A stretch of DNA of 64,000 bases from Mucilaginibacter rivuli (GTDB lineage: Bacteria; Bacteroidota; Bacteroidia; Sphingobacteriales; Sphingobacteriaceae), in NCBI RefSeq assembly GCF_019391655.1, contig NZ_JAHXPQ010000008.1, positions 180,804 to 244,803 on the forward strand, in the 5' to 3' direction. The notes beneath the pieces are model-generated. The model did not search any database. It saw only the letters and a list, made by a program, of their open reading frames with translations, and was not told the origin of the DNA. Made by a program: the position numbers and the translations under genes. Below are positions 52,560 to 62,344 of this stretch, one piece after another. The first letter of the stretch is position 1, and each line of letters begins with the position of its first letter.

Positions 52560-52590
52560 TTTGTGTTTCACATTCTTTATGCTTTATTTG
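52560..52590 (+). promoter_or_regulatory. topA promoter
   Basis: -33 TTTG (52560-52563), an exact 19-nt spacer, then TTTATTTG (52583-52590), differing from TAnnTTTG in one base. It sits 16 nt before the topA ATG and directly after the inverted tracts. Confidence 0.55.
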
Positions 52591-52606
52591 CAAAAAAACT
52601 TGATAA

Positions 52607-55021
52607 ATGGCTAAAAACTTACTCATCGTAGAGTCTCCGGCGAAAGCCAAAACCATAGAGGGATATCTTGGAAAAGATTTTACTGTTAAGTCGAGTTACG
52701 GCCACATCCGCGATCTTGTCAAATCGGAAGACGCGATCGACATCAACAAAAATTTCGAACAAAAATACGAGGTACCTGCCGATAAAAAGCAGGTGGTTAG
52801 CGAGTTAAAGAAATTAGCTAAGGAGGCCGAAATGGTATGGCTCGCATCCGATGAGGACCGCGAGGGAGAAGCCATATCGTGGCACTTGTTTGATACTTTA
52901 GGATTAAAGGATGCCACCACAAAACGTATCGTTTTCCACGAGATCACCAAAGGCGCTATCGAAAAAGCTATTCAAAACCCTCGTAAAATAGATTACAACT
53001 TAGTATATGCCCAACAGGCCCGCCGCGTTTTAGATAGGCTGGTAGGTTTTGAGCTCTCCCCTGTTTTATGGAAGAAGGTTAAACCATCACTTTCGGCAGG
53101 CCGCGTACAATCAGTAGCAGTGAGGCTGATAGTTGACCGCGAACGTGAGATCAACAAGTTCAGCTCCGAAGCTGCATTCCGTATCGTTGCCATATTTGGC
53201 AAGGGTAAAGAAGCTTTCAAAGCGGAACTATCTGAACGTTTCAGCAAACAGGAAGACGCGGAGAAATTTTTGACGGATTGTATTGCTGCCAACTTCGCTA
53301 TAAAGAGTTTGGAGACAAGGCCTACAAAACGCAGCCCGGCAGCACCCTTCACTACATCAACATTACAACAAGAGGCCAGTCGTAAATTAGGCTACTCCGT
53401 ATCGCGCACCATGCAGCTGGCACAAAAGCTGTATGAGTATGGTAAGATCACCTATATGCGTACCGATTCGGTAAACCTGTCGGATACCGCCCTCGAAGCA
53501 TCGCGCAAGCAGATCATATCTGCCTATGGCGATAAATACCACCAGGTACGTAAATACAAAACTAAATCGGCAGGAGCTCAAGAGGCTCACGAAGCCATCA
53601 GGCCAACCTTCTTTGAGAACCACACCACCGACGGCGACGCGTCAGAACGTCGCTTATACGAGCTGATATGGAAGCGTGCAATAGCATCCCAGATGAGCGA
53701 GGCACAGTTTGAAAAGACAACCGCTAAGATCGACATATCAACCCGCAGCGAAGACTTGATTGCCAACGGCGAGGTAATGAAGTTTGACGGCTTTTTAAAA
53801 GTATACCTCGAATCGAAAGATGAGGATGAGGAAACTGAGCTATCAGAAGATGGCGATAACGCCATGCTGCCACCATTGGCGCAAGGCCAGGTGCTTACCT
53901 TACGGGATATGACCGCTACGGAGCGTTTTTCGCGCCCGGCAGCACGCTATACCGAGGCAAGCTTAGTAAAGAAATTAGAAGAATTAGGCATAGGCCGACC
54001 ATCAACCTACGCTCCTACTATTTCTACTGTGCAAAACCGTGGGTATGTAGTTAAGGAAGACCGTGAAGGCAAAGTGAGGGCTTACCGCACCTTAGTGCTA
54101 CAAAACGGAGCCATTACAAAAGAAACCAAAACGGAAAATACAGGTGCCGAAAAGTCAAAATTATTCCCTACCGATATTGGTGCCGTAGTGAATGACTTTT
54201 TGGTGCAGCACTTTAAGGGAATTGTTGATTATCACTTCACCGCCAAGGTTGAAAAACAATTTGATGAGATAGCACAAGGCTTAACCGAGTGGACAGACAT
54301 GATCCGCAGTTTTTACACGCCTTTCCATGTTGAAGTGGAGAGCACAAAAGAAACAGCTGAACGTGCAACCGGCGAACGCGACCTGGGTATTGACCCGGTA
54401 AGCGGCAAAGCTGTATCGGTACGCATTGGCCGCTACGGCCCGTTTGTACAGTTAGGCGAAAGCGAGAGCAAAGAAGAAGGTGGCAACACCGTAAAACCTG
54501 CTTATGCAAGCCTGCGTGCAGGACAAATGATAGAGACCATCACTTTAGAAGAAGCCATGAACCTGTTCAGGCTGCCAAAGAAGGTAGGTTTTTACGAGGA
54601 AAAAGATATGACGGTAGCCATTGGTAAATTTGGCCCTTATATACGCCATAACAGCGCTTTTTACTCTTTACCTAAAGAACTTGACCCGCATGATGTTACC
54701 GAAACACAGGCGATAGAGATCATTGAAGCGAAGCGTAAACGCGACGCTGAACGATTGATCAAGGTTTTTGAAGAAGACCCTGATGTGAAGATATTGAACG
54801 GCCGCTGGGGGCCCTACATTGAGTTTGGTAAGCTTAACCTCAAAATACCTAAAGATAAGGACCCTAATACCTTGACTTTTGAAGACTGCAAGGCACTGGC
54901 AGAAATAGCCGAAAAGGAACCTAAAAAACCGGGACGTTTTGGCGCTAAAAAAGCCGCTCCGGCAAAAGTAGCCCCTGCTAAAAAGAAACCTGCAGCTAAA
55001 AAAGCAGCTAAGAAAAAGTAA
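52607..55021 (+). CDS. topA: DNA topoisomerase I
   Basis: This 804-residue type IA topoisomerase relaxes negative supercoils. The Toprim domain starts LLIVESPAKAKTIEGYLGKD and has SDEDREGEAISWHLFDTL for metal. ITYMRTDS contains the active-site Tyr283. Four C-terminal DNA-binding repeats (about 560-760) contain GRYGPFVQLG, GKFGPYIRHN and GRWGPYIEFG-type units; the classic Cys4 zinc fingers are absent, as in many Bacteroidota enzymes. The tail is a Lys/Ala/Pro-rich low-complexity stretch (AKKAAPAKVAPAKKKPAAKK) like histone H1-style tails. Probably essential. Confidence 0.97.
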   Translation: MAKNLLIVESPAKAKTIEGYLGKDFTVKSSYGHIRDLVKSEDAIDINKNFEQKYEVPADKKQVVSELKKLAKEAEMVWLASDEDREGEAISWHLFDTLGLKDATTKRIVFHEITKGAIEKAIQNPRKIDYNLVYAQQARRVLDRLVGFELSPVLWKKVKPSLSAGRVQSVAVRLIVDREREINKFSSEAAFRIVAIFGKGKEAFKAELSERFSKQEDAEKFLTDCIAANFAIKSLETRPTKRSPAAPFTTSTLQQEASRKLGYSVSRTMQLAQKLYEYGKITYMRTDSVNLSDTALEASRKQIISAYGDKYHQVRKYKTKSAGAQEAHEAIRPTFFENHTTDGDASERRLYELIWKRAIASQMSEAQFEKTTAKIDISTRSEDLIANGEVMKFDGFLKVYLESKDEDEETELSEDGDNAMLPPLAQGQVLTLRDMTATERFSRPAARYTEASLVKKLEELGIGRPSTYAPTISTVQNRGYVVKEDREGKVRAYRTLVLQNGAITKETKTENTGAEKSKLFPTDIGAVVNDFLVQHFKGIVDYHFTAKVEKQFDEIAQGLTEWTDMIRSFYTPFHVEVESTKETAERATGERDLGIDPVSGKAVSVRIGRYGPFVQLGESESKEEGGNTVKPAYASLRAGQMIETITLEEAMNLFRLPKKVGFYEEKDMTVAIGKFGPYIRHNSAFYSLPKELDPHDVTETQAIEIIEAKRKRDAERLIKVFEEDPDVKILNGRWGPYIEFGKLNLKIPKDKDPNTLTFEDCKALAEIAEKEPKKPGRFGAKKAAPAKVAPAKKKPAAKKAAKKK

Positions 55022-55178
55022 TTTCTAGTTTATAAGTGTATATTTTGTATTAACATATAATAAAATATATGCTTTTTTGCGTATATATCATTAAACATAA
55101 TTAATTTTACAGGTAGTATGCAGTTACAAACTGCGCCCTGTTATTTTTAAACTATTAGTTCAATTTAATAATATTTGC

Positions 55179-57860
55179 TTGCAAAGCTTTACACAACATT
55201 CCTCATGCTATAAAAAAGCATATCTTATTGCCTTAGTCCTTGCACTATTTTGTTTTAACAGCGTACATGCCCAATGTCCTGTGAATATTGATTTTGAAAC
55301 GGGTACGTTTACCGGTTGGCAATGTTACGTTGGTAACACCACAAATCCCGGCGGAAAAAACGTAATTACAATGGGCGGCGTGGTAAACCCCAATAGCTCT
55401 CAACATGCCATAGTTCCTAAATCTTCATTAAAAGACTTATATGGAGGTTTTGCAATAACCCCACCCGATGGTAGTAAATATTGCATAAAATTAGGAAATA
55501 GCGGCACCGGCGCACAGGCAGAACGTGTAACGTACACATTTACTGTACCTCAAAATGCCGCCGATTATCAGATCACTTATCAATACGCTATTGTACTGGA
55601 AGATCCAAAGCACTCGGCTGATCAACAACCAAGGTTTACCGCCAAAGTTTTAGACATAGCCAGCAATACCTATATCACCTGCGGATCTTTTGATTATGTG
55701 GCAACTGCCAATTTACCCGGCTTTAAGCTCGGAACAGGCGATGTACTTTATAAAGACTGGACTCCGGTAACCCTAAGCCTTGCCGGTTACCAGGGAAAAC
55801 AGATCAGGTTAGAATTTACAACTGCCGATTGTACAGCGGGCGGGCATTTTGGATATGCTTATATTGATGTACAAAGTAATTGCTCATCATTAGTTATGGG
55901 TACCGATTATTGCATCGGCTCAACAACCGCGGTACTTAACGGCCCCGCCGGTTTTGCAAAATACAAATGGTATAACGCGGATAAATCTGTGTTAATAGAC
56001 TCTACCAGCCGTAGCCTGGTACTATCCCCCCCACCGCCCGATCTTACGCAATATGTATTGGATGTTTTCCCTTACGTGGGGTTTGGGTGTACTAATAGTG
56101 TTGTTGCTACCGTACATGCCCGGCCTGCCATTACGTTTAAAATTACCGATCCGCCGGGCAGTTGTACACAAACTACGGTTGATCTAACAGCCCCGGCAAT
56201 TACAGCGGGTAGTGATGCAAACCTGATATACAGCTATTGGAGAGACTCCACAGCCACGGTTACCCTAACCAATCCCGAATCAGTTACGGCATCAGGTAAA
56301 TATTATATACAGGCGGCTTCCCCTTCCGGCTGCTCAGAACTTATGCCCGTAAATGTATTTATTAATCAAATACCTAATTTCACGGTTACAAACCCTCCAT
56401 TAAGCTGCCCGGGTACACCTACAGATATTACCCCGGCCGCATACGTTAAAACAGCATCGTACGCTTTAACTTACACGTATTGGAAAGACGCGAACGCTAC
56501 CGTACCATTAACTAATGCAGCCCAGCTAACTGTTGCCGGTGTTTATTATATAAAAGGCACAAGCCAGTTAGGGTGTTCTGTTATCAAACCAATTACGTTA
56601 AGCTACTATTCACCGCCGGTATTAAATATAACCAACCCTACGCCGGTATGCTATCCGGGCACGGTTGATATTACACCTGCGTATATTACGCAAGGCAGCG
56701 ACCCGAACCTGACTTTAACTTATTGGACAGATGCAAACGCTACTGTACCATTAAATAACCCAGCACAAGCCACTGTTACAACTTATTATATAAAAGGCAC
56801 AAATCAGTTAGGTTGTTCTACTGTAAAACCGGTTACATTAAGCCATTATCCGTTACCGGTGTTAACTATTACAAACCCGCCACACGTATGTTACCCCGGC
56901 ACAATTGATATTACACCTGCGGCTGTTACACAAGGAAGCGACCCGAACCTGACTTTAACTTACTGGAAAGATGCAAACGCCACCGTAGCGTTAACAGATC
57001 CGCCTACTGCTGTACCTGCAGGTATATATTATATAAAAGCAGTTAACAATAACGGTTGCCAGATTATTCAACCCGTTACCGCAGCCAATAACCCCTTACC
57101 TGTTTTGGTGGTAACCGACCCTCCTTTTGTTTGCATACCCGAAACTGTTGACATTACCAAAGCGGCCGTAACAGCAGGCAGCACCGATGTGGCAAAATAC
57201 ACCTACTGGAAAGATGCAGCCGCCACTACCCCTCTACCAAGCCCCACTGCTGTTGCAGATAGCGGTATTTATTATATTAAAGCAACAACATCATTTGGTT
57301 GTGAAGTGGTTAAGCCGGTATTGGTTACTGTACACAATTTGCCGGTAGTAATATTAACTGAGCCTCATAAAATATACAAGCCCGGCACAACAGATATTAC
57401 TTTGGCTGCAATAACAAAAGGCAGTTCGCCGGATTTGAAGTTTACGTATTGGAAAGATGCTAACGGTACCATCCCATTGCCAAACTACAAGAATATTAAC
57501 GACAATGGTACATACTATATAAAAGGAACCAACAAATACGGTTGTTATACCATTAAGCCTTTAGATGTAATTGTGGCCGACCTGCCCGATATTAAAGTAC
57601 CAACAGCTTTTACGCCAACCCAGGGGACTAACAACAGGTTGTTTCCTTTCCTTATTGCGATTAAAAAGTTTACGATTTTCAAAATATATAACAAATGGGG
57701 TAACCTGGTATATCAAACTAACGACCTGAGTATTGATAAAGGTTGGGATGGCTTGTTTAAAGGCACTATGTTCCTTGAAACCTATACCTGGATGGCCGAA
57801 GGATACGATTATACAGACAACCTGGTTCACCGGTCGGGCAATACACTGCTATTAAAATGA
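55179..57860 (+). CDS. T9SS type B sorted adhesin-like protein with six repeats
   Basis: This 893-residue surface protein has a hydrophobic signal region at about 12-30 (ALVLALFCFNSVHAQ). An N-terminal lectin/MAM-like beta domain follows (CPVNIDFETGTFTGW to about 250), then six tandem domains of about 81 residues. The C-terminus is a gliding-motility-associated type B sorting domain (VPTAFTPTQGTNNRLFPF, IYNKWGNLVYQ, GWDGLFKGTMFLETYTWMAEGYD). It is exported by the Type IX system and probably attached through the SprF-type partner just downstream. No ATG fits; a TTG at 55179 is used, so the start is uncertain. The stop overlaps the next ATG. Confidence 0.9.
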   Translation: MQSFTQHSSCYKKAYLIALVLALFCFNSVHAQCPVNIDFETGTFTGWQCYVGNTTNPGGKNVITMGGVVNPNSSQHAIVPKSSLKDLYGGFAITPPDGSKYCIKLGNSGTGAQAERVTYTFTVPQNAADYQITYQYAIVLEDPKHSADQQPRFTAKVLDIASNTYITCGSFDYVATANLPGFKLGTGDVLYKDWTPVTLSLAGYQGKQIRLEFTTADCTAGGHFGYAYIDVQSNCSSLVMGTDYCIGSTTAVLNGPAGFAKYKWYNADKSVLIDSTSRSLVLSPPPPDLTQYVLDVFPYVGFGCTNSVVATVHARPAITFKITDPPGSCTQTTVDLTAPAITAGSDANLIYSYWRDSTATVTLTNPESVTASGKYYIQAASPSGCSELMPVNVFINQIPNFTVTNPPLSCPGTPTDITPAAYVKTASYALTYTYWKDANATVPLTNAAQLTVAGVYYIKGTSQLGCSVIKPITLSYYSPPVLNITNPTPVCYPGTVDITPAYITQGSDPNLTLTYWTDANATVPLNNPAQATVTTYYIKGTNQLGCSTVKPVTLSHYPLPVLTITNPPHVCYPGTIDITPAAVTQGSDPNLTLTYWKDANATVALTDPPTAVPAGIYYIKAVNNNGCQIIQPVTAANNPLPVLVVTDPPFVCIPETVDITKAAVTAGSTDVAKYTYWKDAAATTPLPSPTAVADSGIYYIKATTSFGCEVVKPVLVTVHNLPVVILTEPHKIYKPGTTDITLAAITKGSSPDLKFTYWKDANGTIPLPNYKNINDNGTYYIKGTNKYGCYTIKPLDVIVADLPDIKVPTAFTPTQGTNNRLFPFLIAIKKFTIFKIYNKWGNLVYQTNDLSIDKGWDGLFKGTMFLETYTWMAEGYDYTDNLVHRSGNTLLLK
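56130..57587 (+). repeat. Six tandem 81-residue repeats in the adhesin
   Basis: Each unit has the same order: TDPP or TNPP, a Cys, PGT.DIT, a TYWKDANAT.PL.. block, YYIK(G/A)T, then GC and KPVTL, ending LP. Units 3 and 4 are near identical in the stretch around GSDPNLTLTYW, also at DNA level. Unit 6 lacks the first Cys (KIYKPGT in place of CYPGT), so it may lose the disulfide. This suggests recent expansion of units 3 and 4. Confidence 0.85.
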
Positions 57861-58858
57861 GAAAGTGCTTTATTATAACGATGGTGGCCTGTTGCATTTG
57901 CGTTATCGCTAAAGCACAGGATCCTACATTTTCTCAATACTATGCTTCGCCTTTAAGTTATAACCCTGCAAACACCGGCTTTTTTGATGGTGACATGCGT
58001 GTGGGCCTTAACGAAAGGCAGCAATGGTGGAATGTAGGCTATAACTATAACAGCACCAGCGTTTTTATTGATACTAAATTGATGAAAGACCGCATTGATG
58101 AGTACGATGTATTCTCAATTGGTTTATCCGGCGTATTTGAACGATCTGTGGCCGGGGCGCTTCACAGTAATTATTTATCCTTTTCAACAGCATACCATAA
58201 AAGCCTTGACTACCAGGGTGCGCAAACGCTTGGTTTAGGCGTACAATTCAACTATACTGATAAATATCTGGATTACTCACAGCTATCATTTGCATCGCAA
58301 TTTAATGGCAAAGGGTTCGACCTCTCTATGCCCGGTTCTACATTTGGCAACGCGGGCGGCAAAAGCCAGTACTTTGATTTAAATGCCGGTTTATTATACG
58401 CAGCGCATTTTGATAAAGCTAACTTCTATGCAGGAGCATCGCTGTACCATATCACCAAGCCTAACGAAACCGTTTACTATGCAGATGGGGCAATCGTACC
58501 CATGCGCATGGTTTTACACGGAGGCGGCGAGTTTATATTCAACGATGTATCATCAGTTTTATTTAGTGGCTATTATAACCAGCAGGCTGATGCAACTGAT
58601 GCTATTTACGGTGCCGCGTACGGCTTGAAACTATACCCTAACAACGAAATATTAGGTTTATACGTTGGCCTGTGGCAACGCTTACACAATTCTTTTATCC
58701 CATATATCGGAGCAGATTACCGCAAGATAAGCATTGGGTTGGACTACGGGATACCCTCTTCCACCAGTTTTGGTTTTAGTCCGCAAACTTTCGAAGTATC
58801 TGTTATTTATAAATTAGGCTCAAACTCTTCAAAAGCTCCAATATGCCCAAGGTTTTAA
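57857..58858 (+). CDS. PorP/SprF family type IX secretion outer-membrane protein
   Basis: This 333-residue protein has a signal peptide (ending IAKAQ) and the family start DPTFSQYYASPLSYNPANTGF. Strands rich in Tyr, Phe and Gly follow to the C-terminus. SprF/PorP paralogs act with individual T9SS type B cargo proteins in attachment or export at the outer membrane. Here it directly follows the type B adhesin, sharing ATGA with its stop, so it is very likely its dedicated partner. The following gene starts 16 nt before its end. Confidence 0.93.
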   Translation: MRKCFIITMVACCICVIAKAQDPTFSQYYASPLSYNPANTGFFDGDMRVGLNERQQWWNVGYNYNSTSVFIDTKLMKDRIDEYDVFSIGLSGVFERSVAGALHSNYLSFSTAYHKSLDYQGAQTLGLGVQFNYTDKYLDYSQLSFASQFNGKGFDLSMPGSTFGNAGGKSQYFDLNAGLLYAAHFDKANFYAGASLYHITKPNETVYYADGAIVPMRMVLHGGGEFIFNDVSSVLFSGYYNQQADATDAIYGAAYGLKLYPNNEILGLYVGLWQRLHNSFIPYIGADYRKISIGLDYGIPSSTSFGFSPQTFEVSVIYKLGSNSSKAPICPRF

Positions 58859-59463
58859 ATACATCATACAAAATACTTATTGTATTGAATATGCTTTTTA
58901 TTGGGAATAGTACATTTGCCCAATACAGCACTAAACAGTTAATCAACGGAAATGTAAAAAGCGTTAAAACGGGTGATTTTTACACCTATAACCGTACCGG
59001 CGATAGTTACGAAAGCTTATCTATACTTACAGAACAAGTTGGAACAGGCACGGCTAAACCAACTTACACACTTGATTTTATATATACCAATAGTACCTCG
59101 GCCAAAGCAGCTAAAGTAGTTTTTTTATCAGCAGCAGATACAAGCTTAAACTTTTCTGCTCAGTTGATTGATAATGGCACCCAGTATATTGACAATCCTA
59201 AATTTCACTCCAACAAGTTCCATATTATACTGACGGACACCACAATGGCCACACTAAGTGAATTGAAGGTAAAAAGTATACTTTTATATGATATAAATGG
59301 TCAAATTTTGACAACTTTGGAGGTAAATAACCCGTCTTTTTTGTCGCAGCAATTTGCCAGCATTCAAAATGCAATAAAATTAAAACCTGCTCTCAAAAAA
59401 ACGGTTAAAAAAAAGCCGTTAAAAAGAACAAGAGCAATTAATGAAAAAAGACCTTCCCGATAA
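58843..59463 (+). CDS. Secreted protein of unknown function, third gene of the T9SS cluster
   Basis: The 206-residue protein has a hydrophobic N-terminal signal (SYKILIVLNMLFIGNSTFAQ). A beta-rich body follows (DFYTYNRTGDSYESLSILTEQVG, TYTLDFIYTNSTSAKAAKVVF). The final 30 residues are strongly basic (KKTVKKKPLKRTRAINEK). Its ATG lies inside the sprF-like gene, overlapping by 16 nt, and the next gene overlaps it by 23 nt, so it belongs to one operon with the adhesin. I do not recognise the family. It may be an accessory envelope protein for the T9SS cargo. Confidence 0.72.
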   Translation: MPKVLNTSYKILIVLNMLFIGNSTFAQYSTKQLINGNVKSVKTGDFYTYNRTGDSYESLSILTEQVGTGTAKPTYTLDFIYTNSTSAKAAKVVFLSAADTSLNFSAQLIDNGTQYIDNPKFHSNKFHIILTDTTMATLSELKVKSILLYDINGQILTTLEVNNPSFLSQQFASIQNAIKLKPALKKTVKKKPLKRTRAINEKRPSR

Positions 59464-59845
59464 TACTGTTGAAGATATTGCCGTTGCCGTTGCACTGGAA
59501 CGTGAAAATATTGAAAGCAAAATATGGTACGTTTACCTCATCAACCTGAAAAAGCAAGCTATAGATAATGTACTCATCACATCGCGGGGCTATGGCGAAA
59601 AAAATGGCGAACAGGTAAAAACCTCTACCCTGCGCCACATGTTCCCTGTTATATTAAGCGGTGGTTATACGTTAATTGAACCAATTGACGAAGAAACCTT
59701 CGGGCTAACCAATGAGTATTGGCTCAGCTACTATATTGATGGTCACATTTATGATAAGAAATTTATCTTTTTACCTGAAAGTATTGTAGACTCTAACTTT
59801 ATTAAATTGCCGGTGCTAAATAAGCCCGGTGTGATGATATTGTAG
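59441..59845 (+). CDS. Conserved hypothetical protein, fourth gene of the T9SS cluster
   Basis: This 134-residue protein lacks a signal peptide. It is acidic overall with beta and helix segments (VEDIAVAVALERENIESKIW, VYLINLKKQAIDNVLITSRGYG, EPIDEETFGLTNEYWLSYYIDGH). The conserved-looking patterns are in line with a cytosolic protein found in many Bacteroidota genomes, from memory of the type only. Translation is likely coupled, since its ATG is 23 nt inside the previous gene. Function unknown. The operon ends here; 263 bp follow before the exonuclease. Confidence 0.7.
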   Translation: MKKDLPDNTVEDIAVAVALERENIESKIWYVYLINLKKQAIDNVLITSRGYGEKNGEQVKTSTLRHMFPVILSGGYTLIEPIDEETFGLTNEYWLSYYIDGHIYDKKFIFLPESIVDSNFIKLPVLNKPGVMIL

Positions 59846-60108
59846 AAAAGAGCATATCTATCCACCCACGGACAGATGTATCCGAATTATATGGCTTTCA
59901 ACGATTGCTCAACAAACAAATTTTTGGATGTTGTAAAAGCAACCTGCCCCAGCTTTGAAATATCGGGATGATCATTTTCATATTTAAATTGCAGCAATTA
60001 AAGTGCCACATAACCTATTATACGGCAGCCTGATACATTAGGTTAAAACAAACTGACGATTTAGTTAGGATTTGGTACAGAAAACAGAATTTTGTTTTAT
60101 TTTTAACC

Positions 60109-60813
60109 ATGCTTGAACAGATAGACCTGCAAAATGTATTGGTTTTAGATATTGAAACTGTACCACAATACCCACAGTTTGATAAGGTACCGGACGGTTT
60201 ACAAAAACTTTGGGCTGCCAAAACCCAATACCAGCGTAAAGATGAAACACCCGATGAGTTTTACGAGCGTGCGGGCATCTGGGCCGAGTTTGGTAAGATC
60301 ATCTGTATATCGGTAGGTATATTTACTCCTGGAGATACTATAGGGCTGCGTATAAAATCCTTCGCCGACCATGATGAAACTGTTTTGCTGAAACAATTTT
60401 GCATCTTACTAAAGAAACAGCCTAAAACCTTGTTGTTGTGTGCCCACAATGGCAAAGAGTTTGATTTTCCGTACCTGTGCAGGCGCATGATGATCAATGG
60501 GATAGCTATACCCGATCAATTACAGATTGCCGGTAAAAAGCCCTGGGAAGTAGGCCACCTGGATACGATGGAACTTTGGAAGTTTGGCGATTATAAAAGC
60601 TACACCTCGTTAAACCTGCTTACCGAAATATTTAATATTCCCACCCCGAAAGACGATATAGATGGCAGCCAGGTTGGCCATGTATACTGGGTAGAGAACG
60701 CGCTTGAACGTATTTGTACCTATTGCCAAAAGGATGTGGTAGCCACGGCCCAATTACTCCGCAGGTTCAGGTATGAGGACTTGATATTGGATGAAAACAT
60801 CACTTATGTGTAG
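60109..60813 (+). CDS. Predicted 3'-5' exonuclease of the PolB-like family
   Basis: This 234-residue cytosolic protein has the DEDD core. VLVLDIETVPQYPQ carries the Exo I Asp-Glu, LLCAHNGKEFDFPYLCRRM the Exo II Asp, and CTYCQKDVVATAQLLRRFRYEDL the Exo III Asp. This matches the PF10108 group, stand-alone exonucleases related to the proofreading domain of DNA polymerase B. The polymerase part is absent. Substrate and pathway are not known. It ends 5 bp from the convergent symporter gene, with no visible terminator. Confidence 0.9.
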   Translation: MLEQIDLQNVLVLDIETVPQYPQFDKVPDGLQKLWAAKTQYQRKDETPDEFYERAGIWAEFGKIICISVGIFTPGDTIGLRIKSFADHDETVLLKQFCILLKKQPKTLLLCAHNGKEFDFPYLCRRMMINGIAIPDQLQIAGKKPWEVGHLDTMELWKFGDYKSYTSLNLLTEIFNIPTPKDDIDGSQVGHVYWVENALERICTYCQKDVVATAQLLRRFRYEDLILDENITYV

Positions 60814-60817
60814 GTGA

Positions 60818-62188
60818 TTAGCCTTCCTCTCCCTCCCACTTGTTTACTACTGCCGTTGCCATTGCATTACCCAGTACGTTGGTTGCAGAACGGCCCATGT
60901 CTAATAACGGATCAATACCTATCAACAAGGCTAACCCAGCTTCAGGAATATTGAAAGTGGCTATAGTACCTGCAATTACTACTAATGATGCCCGTGGTAC
61001 ACCGGCTACACCCTTACTGGTGAGCATCAGTATCAGCAACATGGTAAGTTGCTGGCCCATTGGTAAATGAATATTATAAGCTTGCGCGATGAATAGTGAA
61101 GCGAAGGTCATATACATCATAGAGCCATCCAGGTTAAAGGAATACCCTAAAGGCAATACAAAACTTACTATCTTATCCTTACAGCCAAAACGCTCTAATT
61201 CAATCAATACACGGGGGTAAGCTGCTTCGCTGGTTGAGGTACTGAAAGCAATGATCATGGCGTCTTTTATGCTGCTTACCAAGGTAAAGGCACGCTTTTT
61301 CAGGAACACATAACCCGCGAATATGATGATAAGCCACAGGATCAATAAGCCCGAATAAAACTCGCCAATAAACACCGCATATGTTGATATGATACCCAAC
61401 CCTTGTTTAGCTACAATGGCTGTAATGGCGCCAAATACTGCAAATGGGGCCAACTTCATTACGTAGTTGGTGATTTTCATGATCACATGGGCAATGGCAT
61501 CCATGGCCTTGATAATGATCTTACCCTGCTCTCCAACGGCTGCAGTTGCAATACCGAAGAATATCGCGAACACCACGATCTGCAGTATCTCATTATTCGC
61601 CATCGACTCGATAAAGCTGCGCGGAACAACATGGCCGACAAAATCCCGTAAGGATAAAGCTGACTTTTTAATATCCGTACCTAAATGGCTATCGGGCAAA
61701 GGGATATTCATATGGCTGCCGGGTTGGTAAATATTAACCAGTAGCATACCCAACAGCAACGAAACCAGCGTAGCGGTGATAAACCAAAGCATAGTTTTAC
61801 CGCCAATACGCCCTACCGCGCTGATATCGCCAACCTTGGCAACCCCAACTACCAGTGTGGTAAACACCAATGGCGCTACTATCATTTTTATCAGGCGCAA
61901 AAATATATCACTGATGATGGTAAAACCTTCAAGTTTATCCTCACGTTTACCGTCTGCTTCTTTTTTAAGTTTTTGCTGTGCCGCCTTCTCTGTTTTAAGC
62001 GCTTTGTATTGGGCTACCGTAGTATCTTTTAAAGATATTATTTGATTATCCAAACTCCGGATGGTTGTTTCAGCTGCGGCTATCTTATCATTAAAGGGCT
62101 TAATGATGGTTATATTGTAAACGTAACCGGCAATAACGCCGGCAACCAATGCCACGAAAATATAAAGGGTTAGTTTGTTTTTGGTCAT
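60818..62188 (-). CDS. Dicarboxylate/amino acid:cation symporter (DAACS) with periplasmic insertion
   Basis: Start at the ATG at 62188 (456 residues). It has eight transmembrane helices and two re-entrant hairpins typical of GltP/DctA. IVAPLVFTTLVVGVAKVG is HP1-adjacent, and AFSTSTSEAAYPRVL, FNLDGSMMYMTFAS and GVAGVPRASLVV are the substrate- and cation-binding motifs. It imports C4-dicarboxylates or Glu/Asp with Na+ or H+. Residues about 30-88 between the first two helices form a charged coiled coil (KIAAAETTIRSLDNQIISL), much longer than in E. coli GltP. This is an unusual extra-membrane segment. Confidence 0.92.
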   Translation of the reverse strand: MTKNKLTLYIFVALVAGVIAGYVYNITIIKPFNDKIAAAETTIRSLDNQIISLKDTTVAQYKALKTEKAAQQKLKKEADGKREDKLEGFTIISDIFLRLIKMIVAPLVFTTLVVGVAKVGDISAVGRIGGKTMLWFITATLVSLLLGMLLVNIYQPGSHMNIPLPDSHLGTDIKKSALSLRDFVGHVVPRSFIESMANNEILQIVVFAIFFGIATAAVGEQGKIIIKAMDAIAHVIMKITNYVMKLAPFAVFGAITAIVAKQGLGIISTYAVFIGEFYSGLLILWLIIIFAGYVFLKKRAFTLVSSIKDAMIIAFSTSTSEAAYPRVLIELERFGCKDKIVSFVLPLGYSFNLDGSMMYMTFASLFIAQAYNIHLPMGQQLTMLLILMLTSKGVAGVPRASLVVIAGTIATFNIPEAGLALLIGIDPLLDMGRSATNVLGNAMATAVVNKWEGEEG

Positions 62189-62344
62189 GTTAATTTTGAA
62201 AGTACTAAAATATAACAAAATTTCAATTCGACGTGTTTAGTGGGTATGAATCGTTCAAAGCCGGGGATATTAGCAAGGTTGAAAAATTTCCTGACAAATT
62301 CATCTTCCCACATGAGCGATAATCACTATTTTGCTGAAATTAAT

